Shown: in pieces, positions 54,825 through 64,000 of the stretch
How positions within the stretch are numbered: the stretch's first letter is position 1
Layout: every line of letters begins with the position of its first letter
Assembly (NCBI GenBank): GCA_963693365.1
Contig: CAVNZM010000007.1
Span: 310,001 to 374,000, forward strand
Length of the DNA: 64,000 nt
Source: Amoebidium appalachense
Taxonomy: Eukaryota > Ichthyosporea
Reading direction: 5' to 3'
Translations under genes and position numbers: made by a program
Notes under the pieces: model-generated
The model's database searches: none
Told to the model about the DNA's origin: nothing
What the model saw: the letters and a program-made list of their open reading frames with translations, nothing else

Positions 54825-54995
54825 CTGCAAATCACAGCGCTAATGCGCGTGTTCCACCGTCAACTGCACATCTTATACCTGGACCAGTCAGCCATCGACC
54901 AACCAAACATCATCGATATTGGCTCGGAGGGGGCAGTAGATCTACCCACTCACTTCCTCTACAAACCGGGCCACTATGATCTACTTTATGCCTAG
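48941..54995 (+). CDS. OTUB1: otubain-type deubiquitinase (C65 cysteine protease)
   Basis: Six phase-0 exons: 48941-48985, 50285-50401, 50901-51062, 52151-52345, 54028-54111 and 54825-54995; 257 residues against about 271 for animal OTUB1. Otubains cleave ubiquitin chains and can also block E2 enzymes. The catalytic motif is CSDGNCFYRAF (Asp69, Cys72) and the catalytic His lies in KPGHYDLLY (His251) near the C-terminus, with the family sequence between them (FEDFYDLF, LYMRFLTSAEL, YMPFIDEGLSMDQFC, HILYLDQ). The N-terminal segment QQISALEAEQLSNPLIGPLESVSRL-type sequence also fits the family. Whether it is closer to OTUB1 or OTUB2 is not decided; length favours OTUB1. Three of its five acceptors are (CA)n-CAG type and the donor at 54112 opens a long (GT)n. 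All key residues are present. Confidence 0.93.
48986..50284. repeat. otubain intron 1: poly-C and pyrimidine-rich DNA
   Basis: Poly-C from 48997 to 49035, (CT)-rich and C-rich DNA to about 49220, unique DNA to 49790, poly-C at 49810-49826 and 49857-49889, then unique DNA to the acceptor at 50284. The acceptor itself overlaps a TGATTGGC octamer (50275-50282). Confidence 0.75.
50402..50900. repeat. otubain intron 2: poly-C runs
   Basis: Three poly-C runs, at about 50417-50464, 50657-50704 and 50803-50829, the second followed by A-rich DNA (CCCCCCCAAAAAAAAA at about 50714). The acceptor is AACCCCCCAG. Confidence 0.85.
52428..52760. repeat. 35-bp intronic minisatellite in the otubain gene
   Basis: About nine copies of a 35-bp unit with core GCATGCCAACAAACATGCGC, embedded in (CA)n-like spacer. 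GCATG and CATGC in each unit form a small dyad. Copies differ by single C/T or A/G changes (GCCAAC or GCTAAC; ACACATGC or ACGCATGC). Confidence 0.9.
52957..53120. repeat. dispersed repeat family, copy A
   Basis: This approximately 160-bp segment begins CAGACGCAATTGATGACTTG and ends CCGCATTCAAAC. It is nearly identical to copy B at 53245-53409 in the same otubain intron, and more diverged copies occur elsewhere in the window. Confidence 0.85.
53245..53409. repeat. dispersed repeat family, copy B
   Basis: Near-identical to copy A with a handful of substitutions (for example GCGCATGG against GCACATGG). The upstream flank GGGGTCGAAACTC is shared with the copy at 18694, suggesting that the true unit starts earlier than copy A shows. 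Confidence 0.85.
53930..54027. repeat. (CA)n ending in a splice acceptor
   Basis: Nearly uninterrupted (CA)n for about 95 bases whose last unit is CAG, the 3' splice site of otubain exon 5 at 54028. The following intron begins with (GT)n at 54112-54160. Confidence 0.9.
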
Positions 54996-56564
54996 ATCTA
55001 GATTTTATTTCAGAATGGGGCAACAAAGTGGGTCACTGTAATCTACTCTATGCCTAGATTGTCGACAGATGGGTCAATGTGTTCTACTCAATGTAGATAT
55101 ACATAGATGGTCGACAAACTTTGATGGTTTACTTTGTTCTACTGTATGCCTAGTTGGCTGACAAAGTGGGTCACTGTGATATACTTTATCAATAGATGCG
55201 AGATAGGCTGTGTGTGTGTTCTCATGTGTGTGTGGGGGGGGGGGGGGGGGGGGGGAGGGAGGGGGGGGGGGGGGAGGGGAGGGGAGGGGGGGGGAGGGGG
55301 GGGGGGGGGGGGGGGGGGGGGTCGATCGAATGCATGGATAACAAACACCACTGAACAAGACATCCATATACATATGTGATGGTGGCGGGTAGGCAGGACA
55401 CGTGTGGGTAGGGTGGGCATATGTATGAAAATAGTCTGAAGATGTGCACCCAGTGGGGTGCAAATATGCGAATGCAATCATGTGGGGATGCTGTGCCCCT
55501 GTGAGCCATGACGTCATGTGCCAACGCTGTACACATGCCCCCCTCCCCCCCCCCCCCTTTCTCCTCTCCACCCCCCCATCCCCCCGGCCACACACACACA
55601 CACACACGCACACACACACACCCACCCACCCACCCCCCCCCACACACACACATGCATACATCCCTGCACAGGCCGTTTTGCCTTAGCCCCCGAGAGTCTG
55701 AGATCAAGGGTGGGGGGGATAATGCAAATGTATGTTTTGAGTGAGTGTGTGTGTGTGTGTTTGGGAGAGGACGGGGGGAGGGGAGGGAGGGGGGTAAAGG
55801 GGGATATTCTTGCCAGCTAATATTAATTAGTGTTCGTTACATAAGAGCTATCCAAGTATTTATTCGACAATCTTGTTGTATATAAAGCAAGAAACCAAAA
55901 TAAAGGGAATTCATGAGAGTTGCACATCTTAGCACACGTCTATCCCGAGTGAAAGTTCGCATATCTATTCCAAACGCATTGTCCCTTGGACAACCTTCAT
56001 TCCAACGCATGCAGGATTATACACGGTTGTGTCCACTAGGTCCACTAGGATAGTATCTTGCCTTTAACTAATTTATAGAAAAAGACCGTTAAGTCCACCT
56101 AGTGCAAAAAGTATGTGTCGAGTCTACTCATGGTTTATGTGTCGCCACACAGTTGCAGCTAATGTATCCGGATCAAATTATCCGTATTTTCATTCGTGCA
56201 AAATCTACTCAGTGGCCCAATCATCACATGCCGCCAACACAAATATTGCAAGTACATAACCTAAAAGCACCTTCAACGTGAGCACACAGGCCACTCCCTG
56301 TTTCTGCTCATGTATACGGACTTGGGTGCCGAGTGTAAAACACAGCACTGACCGTATTTGTAAACCCACAGAGCAAGAAAGACAGAATGCGGCACATAGG
56401 TAGGTGTGGGCAATGTCAGACAGGGATATTGAGGTGCCAGGGGGCACGAGGAGCCGTGGCTGGGTATGGTTGGGTACCCCGCGAGGGGAGGAGGGGGGGG
56501 GGGGGGTTGTATGTTAAATGGGAAAGGGGAAGGGGAAGGGGGGGGGGGGGGAGGGGGGGGTCTT
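54996..56564. other. intergenic between convergent genes
   Basis: Just after the otubain stop, a short motif (GATCTACTTTATGCCTAGA and variants with GTCACTGTGAT) recurs four or five times at 54975-55195. Poly-G lies at 55231-55321, poly-C with (CA)n at 55540-55650. AATAAA at about 55899 may serve the otubain gene. No gene seen. Confidence 0.45.
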
Positions 56565-57017
56565 TCATGAATTTTCCGGCTTGTTGTATGGGTGTAACCT
56601 CTGGCTCCTTCGCTTCTGTTTGCTCTTGTCTTTGTGGCTTGTTCCATCTCCCGAGCTTGATGGATCCGCCCCCTCCTTTGGCGGTTTAGCGGGTTGGGTT
56701 GCGTCAACGGCGGCATCCAGTTCAATCTGAAGGCGGGGTAGATCCTGTGTGTGTGTGTGTACGTGTGTGTGTACGTGTGTGTGTACGTGGGTGAGTGAGT
56801 GGTTGAATGGGCGAGTGGGTGGGTGAGTGGGTAGGTAATTGGGGAATGAGTGAGAGTGAGGAGTGAGAGTGAGTGAGTAAGTATGTGTACACTGCATTCG
56901 GGAGTGCAATGGGCAACCCTTTGATCAGATCAGAAAGTTGTTGTAAAGTGTTCTCGCATTGAATTTCCTGGGTGCAGCCCTTTTCTTTTCCTCTTTTTAG
57001 ATCTTCCGATCACAGGT

Positions 57018-57074
<57 letters not shown>

Positions 57075-57346
57075 TGGTGGTGGTGGTGGTGGTAGGGGGG
57101 GGGGGGGGGGGGAGGGGGGAGCCGGAGGCGGAGGCGGGGGGACGATGGCGAAAACAATCACACAGCATCAACGAATGCACGTACACACACACACACACAC
57201 CAAAATACACAAATGCGCAGATATGTACTCGCACACCACATGCACCAATAGGCAGAGCCACAAACTTTTACACATACACTGAGCCCAATACAAATCAAGT
57301 CATTACAAGTCAAACCTGGCTTTGCCACTGCTCTCATACTCCACTT

Positions 57347-57435
<89 letters not shown>

Positions 57436-57729
57436 ACCTCTCTCTGGGCTTCTACACAGTCACAGAACATTGGTGTTTGTTCGTGATCGTTGAGAATGGC
57501 GGTGCACTCGTATGATAGGTGGTGGTGTAATAAGGGTGTGTGTGTGTGTACTTGTTTGTGTTTGTGTACATGTGTGCGAGCCAGCGTGGGTATGCGGGGT
57601 GCAAGGTTGTGTGTATAAGCCTCTGTTGTGTGGGTGGATGGGTGGGTGGGTGGGTGTGGATATGTGTGTGTGGGTACCGGCTGGTACATGTGCGTGTGTG
57701 TAGGTGAGTATCTGTGTGTGTGTGTTTCT

Positions 57730-57788
<59 letters not shown>

Positions 57789-60695
57789 ACTCACCAAGTT
57801 GACCTGTGCCAGTAACTCTGCACCCCTCCGCATCTGGTTCTTCATCTCCTCCGCATAGCCTGCAGCGTGCCCGTGTGAGTAGCAACGCGTGTAAGCGGGC
57901 ACGGGCGCGCGCACATGTGTGTGTGTGTGGGGGGGGGGGGGGAGTGGGGGGGGGGAGGGGGAGATCCATGGGTCTGTAAGAACATATGGTGACTATGTTC
58001 TGGTGTAAGGTGTACAATCACACAGAATGAGTGGCAGTGTGAAAGAACACCAGACATGGAAAAAGGGAGGGAGGGGCCGCTGAGGGGGGGGGGGGGGGGC
58101 AGTTGGTTGAGAAGGTGATGACATGGCCGCGCACATATAGAGATGCACACACAAAGACAAGCACACACGTCAGCATGCACATACACACTTGTACACAAAG
58201 AGGTTAAATATGCAATAGCCAGGGCCCCTCCACCCTATCCTACTTCCCACCCCCCCCCCCCCCCCCAAAAAAAAAAAAAAAAATCCATATCCAAACTACA
58301 CATCTCTATCTCTGTATGAACTGCAGAACGGCCACATTACCACACTGCCCTCCCCCCCCCCCCCCCCCCCCCCCCCCACCCCCCGTTTCACCTATTCTGC
58401 ACTCAGACAAAGGGCAGATTAGAAAGAACGAGCTTCAATCTTCATTGGTTGTCCTGTAGTCTCTTTAATTTACCCCCCCCCCCCCCCCCCCCCCCCCCCC
58501 TACAAACCTCCATGCCCATCCCTGAGTCTCTCGCCATAACTCTTTCCTACCCTCACTCAAAAATACCCTTTGACACACCAAACCACATCCACGTAAGTCA
58601 AGTCGCACAAGCACGATATTACACCAACATATCCCCCCCCCCCCCTTCCCCAACACCACGTCCTGCCACCAACCCATGCTTATCCCTCCACCCTCATTCC
58701 CATTCCCAGCCATATAATCCCCCTCTACCACCCCCCTCCCAACACCACCACCACCAGCACCACCACACACACACAAATACAAAACTCCCCCCTCCCCACC
58801 CCACTCCCCCCCACACACAGACCTTCCACCCTTCCCCAACACACACACCCTCTTCCCCAACCCCGTCCGCCCCCCCCCCCCCCTCCACCCCCCCCCCACC
58901 CCCACACACACATGCACGCACCTTCATCCACCTGTCCCCCCTCTCCACCTTCCATATATAGTCCCATTGCACGTGCCACCCTCTCCTGGTAGTAAGCCAG
59001 GCACGGTGCCACCAAGTCACGTGACACCCTCTCCTGTGCTGATAGCGCCATATCAAGCTGCATGCGACCCAACGCTGAAAGTTGATTGGCTGTGGCTGTG
59101 GCTAGTGACTCGACCTCATTGGATAGAGTGGTGTCGATGGGTTCATGCGGTGCTGTGTGGGGGTGGGGGGATAAAATGTTGGTGGTTTGGAATGTTGTGC
59201 TTGGTGGTGGAATGTATTAAAACCCATTTACTGCAAGGACACGACAGATGAATACTACGAAGGCCAAACAATAAACACAAAACAGTAAGAATGCTCCTTC
59301 GTCCAACCCCTCCCCATTTCCCCCTTCCCCTTCTCTCTCTATCTCTCCAGCGCCGCCCCCCCCCCCCCCCCCCCCCCCCCTCCCGTCCCTCTCTCTCCCT
59401 TCTCCTTTACCCTTCCCCCCTTTTATCTCTTCCCCCCCCCCCCCCTCTCTTCTTCTCTATCACTCTCTTTCTCGGTCCTCCCCCCCCCCCAGAGAGGAAC
59501 GTACCATGCTGGCGTGGGTCATAGTCGTAGTATGGAACACCGTGCACGGCAATGTTCTGCTTGAGAATCTCCGTGGCCTCCCCCACCACCTGTGTGTGTG
59601 TGTGTGTGTGTGTGTGCATGTTAGTATGTGTGTTTGTGTGTACAGAAGTGTTTTAGTGTGTGAGCGGGGGGAGAGAGGGTTGCGGGTGGAGCCGGTATTG
59701 GTGCATACGTTTGCTTGTGTGTATTTGTGTATATCGTTACTGTGTAAGCGGTTGGGTTGGTGTGCCGGTGTGCTATCCTCTTGTGTGTGTGAGGGTGTGT
59801 GCATTTGTGCATGTGTGCGCATCTATGTGCGTGTTTGTGTGTGTGTGCTTTTACGTATGTGTGTGCGCACGCAGAAGTGTGCGTGTGTGTGTTTATGTGC
59901 TTCTATTTGTGTGTGCAAGCGCACACGCAAGCCTGTGGGTGCTCGGGTGTGTCTCTGTGTGTGTGCTCTTGTATTGCTGTGTATGTTATGTGCACTCTTG
60001 CAAAGGCCTGCAGTGTGTGCTTGTGTTCTATCCGTGGTAGTGTTTGGAGAAAACGTCTGCCTATGTAGTAACAGTCTACCCTGTAAGCGGCTACCAAGCA
60101 AACTGCATACCCATCTGTTCAGAAGGATTCAGCCGTTTATTTCAACTACCCAACGAACTACCCTTCCCCCTCCTCACTCCCCTCCCAGGCCTGCACGCAC
60201 GCACGCACTCACTCACACGTGCACACACGCGCACACACGCCTACGTGTGCACGCCCTCACAAGCACCAATACCCTTTCTCCATCTTGCGTGCCTTTTCCC
60301 TCTCGTACACACCAACATCACGGACCTCACCTTTTCCAACTTTCCCGACACAAGCCCTACTCTCTTATCCACTGGGGCGAAGTAAGTGGCTGTCCTAAAC
60401 CTCTCCAGTCCCTCTCTCTCTTCCTACTAATCCACCAACATAAATCAAACCCTCCTTCCAAATTTTTCATACCCCGCCCCCCTCCCCCCTCCCCTCTCCG
60501 CCCCTTCATTCCTTTCCCCCTTCCCCACCTTTCTGCCCCCCCCCCCCCACCACCAACCTGAGCCAGGTACCCCTTCAAGCTCTCCTGTGTCTCTGCATCC
60601 ACCCCCTCCTGCTGGGCAGCATACTTTGTGGCCGCAGCAAGCAGCTGCTGCTCTATGCTGTCGGGTGCCTTGTCGCTCTGAAACTGCACCTTCAT
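56565..60695 (-). CDS. helical protein of about 230 residues, possibly BAR-like, unassigned
   Basis: Exons 60695-60558, 59589-59505, 59152-58922 (or to 58949), 57859-57795 and 56744-56565. All phases close, giving 232 (or 223) residues. The start Met ([19 protein letters not shown]) follows an AT-rich leader. Residues 10-60 and about 85-150 are strongly helical and amphipathic ([39 protein letters not shown]), then a charged helix ([19 protein letters not shown]) and a basic, Ser/Lys-rich tail ([18 protein letters not shown]). [14 protein letters not shown] resembles the R-x-x-x-x-V-x-P-L-x-x-Y turn of BAR-type membrane-curvature proteins, but the match is weak. An Abi-like or other coiled-coil adaptor is an alternative. 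Two of four acceptors are (CA)n-CAG. Function unknown. Confidence 0.65.
56745..60557. repeat. introns of the helical-protein gene: (GT)n, (CA)n, poly-G/C
   Basis: Apart from the exons listed for the gene, this span holds (GT)n at 57017-57071, (CA)n at 57351-57434, (TG)n at 57738-57787, poly-G at 57930-57941 and 58086-58099, poly-C at 58350-58378 and 58473-58500, C-rich DNA to 58910, poly-C at 59355-59380, and G/T-rich DNA at 59590-60000. Confidence 0.8.
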
Positions 60696-61561
60696 CTTTA
60701 TTTTTTTCGGTTTACCCAATGAAAAGCATTTGATGTGTGCTCTCTCTTTTGTCTCCCTCTCCCTAGGCTTTCTCACAGCTCAAAAACACCCTGATTCGCT
60801 TAAAGCGCAGCGAAAATAACCGCAAAAAAAGGCTTACTCTGTTTTATGGCATCAAGAGTGACAATTGTTAAGGGAAGTTATAGAAACGAAAACATATGTT
60901 GTGAAGGATGTTTCAACTTGCCATGTTTCAACTTGCCATGATGCTTGAAGACGAACGAACAAAATTTGCTGTTGTCCTGCAACGGCTGCGCGCGCCATTG
61001 CTTTTGAATCGAGCGCCTTCGATTGCGATAAGCATTTTGATTGGCCAGCACAGTCACACTTCAGTCTAATCGGATAGATCGAGAGATTGCAAATAATCTT
61101 CTATCCAAAGTATATCCCGTATAACATATCTCTCGAGTGGGCCAGTATCATGCCTGCCTCCCCCCCCCCCCCTCCCTCTCTCTCTCTCCTCCCCCCCCCC
61201 CCCCCCCCCCCCCAGATATATCATCTGATAGGACATGCACACACACCTATCACGGTGATGCCGTTAGATACCAGAATATAGTATCATGATATGCCTGCAA
61301 CAGAGCCTCGAAATGGCGCAAACCGAGTAATTCCCCTGCATACGGGTGCATATGCAGCAAATTGCCCAGTCAAGCGCTGATACGGCATCCTACGTATTCA
61401 AACCAGGCAGTACCGGTCTTTAAAGCTTTTAAATGTCACCAAGTCAGCTTGGCCTTCCTCCCGCACAAAACACAAACACAAAAAACCACAATCCTACAAA
61501 AACAATAGAGCAGCCACCACCCGTAGAAAGAAACGAGCCACACCACCTGCAAACCAACCCT

Positions 61562-61632
<71 letters not shown>

Positions 61633-62101
61633 ACCCACCCACCTACCCTCCTACCCACCTACACCCTGCCGGCGTGCCTCATATGCCGACACACCCCGGA
61701 AAGTAGAGTGCAACCCACACCACCTATACAGACAAATTGCAGCCACCAGCACACTACACGACATGAGATTCAGCATGCACCCCACCAACCCAAACACTAC
61801 AGCACCACCACATTACGTTAGACCCCTCTCACCCGACAGGGAAATATTCAAAACCGGACCCCCTTAGATTGGAATTATTGAAAATTAGCACAAGCCCCCC
61901 TTGCTTCATGTACATTTTTTACAGCCCCATCGTTCTCCCATGTTTGTTTGACGGGCTCATTCTAGAAAGTAGGTATATTGGTCTCTTGGGGCTGGTGACC
62001 ACCAAAAGGCAGCGATGCCGAGTGTATATGACACTGTGACCTGAATAAAAGGTTTCCGAATCAAAATACGCCGCCTTGCTGTACACAACCAATACCCCAA
62101 G

Positions 62102-62142
<41 letters not shown>

Positions 62143-62919
62143 CCCACGCGCACACACACACACACACGCACAAAAACATCCCCAAACCCCATTCATCCAC
62201 CTACCCACTCCGTCCCACCCCCCCCTTCCCCGGAGGTCCTTAGATTCATATGCCCTCACGCACATATCCGAGGTGAAATTTCACACGGATGCATGCAGAT
62301 ATCCCGTGAACCCGTGAAGGGGGGAAATGTTGTTTTCGTTCATTCTTTGTCTTTAGTTAAATTGCGTAGCGAAGGTTTCTGTTATGACCGCCAAGTCTGA
62401 CATACTGACATATTCCACCCGCGCATGCACATGTGCGCACACTAGGCGTAAGCTTTTTTCCACACTAGCTACCTTGATAAACTTCAAAGATTACGACAAT
62501 ATGCGGGCTTATATATTCACGGTAAGGATATGATGCATGTGGCCTAAGCATACATGTGCAGTCACGACCTTGATGCGTTGTGCAAAATTGGTCATATGGC
62601 GTATTACTAATGATTCTATAATTCAATTGGTCATGTGGCATATTACTAATGATTTTATAATTGTGATTTCTTTTGTTTGGAGTGTTTCCATGCACATGTA
62701 GAGCTCGAGCCACCAATTGCTAAGACTTGAAGTCTGGAGCCTCCCCCCCCCCCCTTCCCCCGCCTTCCCCCCCCCCCCCTTCTGCATGCACATGCGCCAA
62801 TACGAGTGTGTATGCATGCACAGCCGGCATTTTGTATGAGTGTTTGTTCAATGGTGTGTGTGTGTGTGTGTGCGTGTGTGTGTGCGTGTGTGTGTGTGTG
62901 CACGGTTTTTTTTTTTTTT

Positions 62920-62950
<31 letters not shown>

Positions 62951-63157
62951 GAGGGGGGGGGAGGGAGAGGGGGGGAGGGGGGAGTGCGGGGAGCGGGGAG
63001 GGGGCAGGGGAGCAGGGAGGGGAGGGGGATCGAGAGAGAGAGGGAGAGGACTACACAACATTTAAATCTCCGTAGCGCTTACACGAATACATGTGGACTG
63101 CAAACACACACACGCCAGGAACTGGAAACGGCCGCCCCTTCCGGGGCGGGAAGGCAT

Positions 63158-63203
<46 letters not shown>

Positions 63204-64000
63204 CCGTGCAGAAGTATTCTATTATTCGATCTCCGTGCATAGCACACAATTGTGTGGTAGTGGTGGTTATCTTTTGCTTGGGGAGGTCGGGTGCACGTGT
63301 GTGCGTGGTGTGTGGGGTGGTGTGTGTACGTGGTTGGGCGGGTTCGGGGGGGGAGGGGGGAGGGGGGGGGGGGGGGGGGAATATCATTAATGTATAGGCA
63401 AGAAATCCAATGGTTTATATTGCGTCAAAAAAGGTAGCAACGTGTAACCCAGAGTTTGCTCAAAGGAACACTTACTGGGTCCAAACATCCAATTTGAAAC
63501 TTACTAATTTATTTTTTCACGAAATATTATATTTTATCGGCCTACTGCATTTTCTTCTAAAAATGTGCATGATATTTAGCACCTCATTCCGAATTTTCAA
63601 ATCAAAATATCCCGGTAGCAAGACTCCAAATTGCAAACCACCAAAGTATTACAGCTCTTGCTCTCAATGGCCTGCTCCCAGAGGCTAGGATGGCCTAAAT
63701 ACCTATTGGCATTGTTTAAAAACATCAATATCAAAGCTAAACGTCCACATGACGTTGCTTCGCTGTTCTGCTAATTTGCTGTACAAAAATACCTCAGCTG
63801 ATCAGGCAGAACAATCATACAGCAGCAAACGCACTAACTCAAACAAAGAACGGGAAAGATCGGAAAGAGTGTCAAGTCGAATTTTGGCAACGGAAAAAAA
63901 CGGGAAAAAAAAAAGAAAAAGAAAAGAAGAAAAAAACACACCAAGGAAACTTTGAAGAAAAACGAGTGTTTGTGTGTAAGTGAGAGAGGGGGAGAGGTTA
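60696..64000. other. 3' end of window, no gene seen
   Basis: Likely promoter of the helical-protein gene at the left, with TGATTGGC at 61038-61045. Then poly-C at 61190-61213, C70 at 61563-61632, poly-C at 62102-62139, a (TG)n to T-run to G-run compound at 62850-62950, poly-G at 63160-63202 and 63365-63379. The last 600 bases are AT-richer unique DNA with a 92-codon plus-strand ORF (63410-63688) that resembles nothing I know and may be chance. Confidence 0.45.

Noticed and set aside
63410-63688. 92-codon ORF near the right edge
   Set aside because: AT-rich, no family resemblance, no splice partners and no codon pattern to support it; likely chance.

Overview
This is a eukaryotic nuclear window. 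Every gene I can build is split by GT-AG introns, there are no operons or ribosome binding sites, one promoter has a TATA box and a CCAAT box, and about half the window is simple-sequence DNA. The lineage cannot be fixed from the sequence. The gene set (otubain, SLC35B1-type ER transporter, LigB/DODA dioxygenase, pepsin-like protease, PWWP protein, small mitochondrial protein) fits a free-living or opisthokont-related unicellular eukaryote or an alga with long, repeat-filled introns; this is inference.

Layout. 1-2.4 kb: a broken gag-like ORF on the minus strand and further transposon-like remains. 2.9-7.7 kb: plus-strand exons of a PWWP-domain protein with a basic C-terminal tail. 8.2-15.5 kb: one 7.3 kb minisatellite, nearly cytosine-free on the plus strand. 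16.4-18.3 kb: three in-phase exons that may be the 3' end of the PWWP gene or a separate gene. 21.1-25.1 kb: a secreted, probably membrane-anchored aspartyl protease with its promoter and a single-base frame break. 25.2-36.6 kb: no convincing gene, with microsatellites, a nine-copy CACGTG/CCAAT array and dispersed repeats. 36.6-40.2 kb (minus): SLC35B1-like transporter. 41.2-42.7 kb (minus): LigB/DODA-type extradiol dioxygenase. 43.1-45.5 kb: a complete 2.36 kb hAT-like DNA transposon with 15-bp terminal inverted repeats and a perfect 8-bp target duplication, lying between two divergent genes. 45.7-47.8 kb (plus): small single-span mitochondrial protein. 48.9-55.0 kb (plus): otubain deubiquitinase with six exons. 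56.6-60.7 kb (minus): a helical protein of about 230 residues, possibly BAR-like. 60.7-64 kb: no gene seen.

The genes do not form an evident pathway; they look like ordinary housekeeping neighbours. The most unusual signals are structural: (CA)nCAG 3' splice sites in about half of the introns, the cytosine-free array, an over-represented CCAAT octamer TGATTGGC that also falls inside exons, an intronic minisatellite made of branchpoint-plus-acceptor-like units, and T-run/G-run junctions with a fixed polarity. Exon borders were chosen by eye from GT/AG sites and reading phase; for the six multi-exon genes with a start and a stop the phases close exactly, apart from one extra base in the protease.
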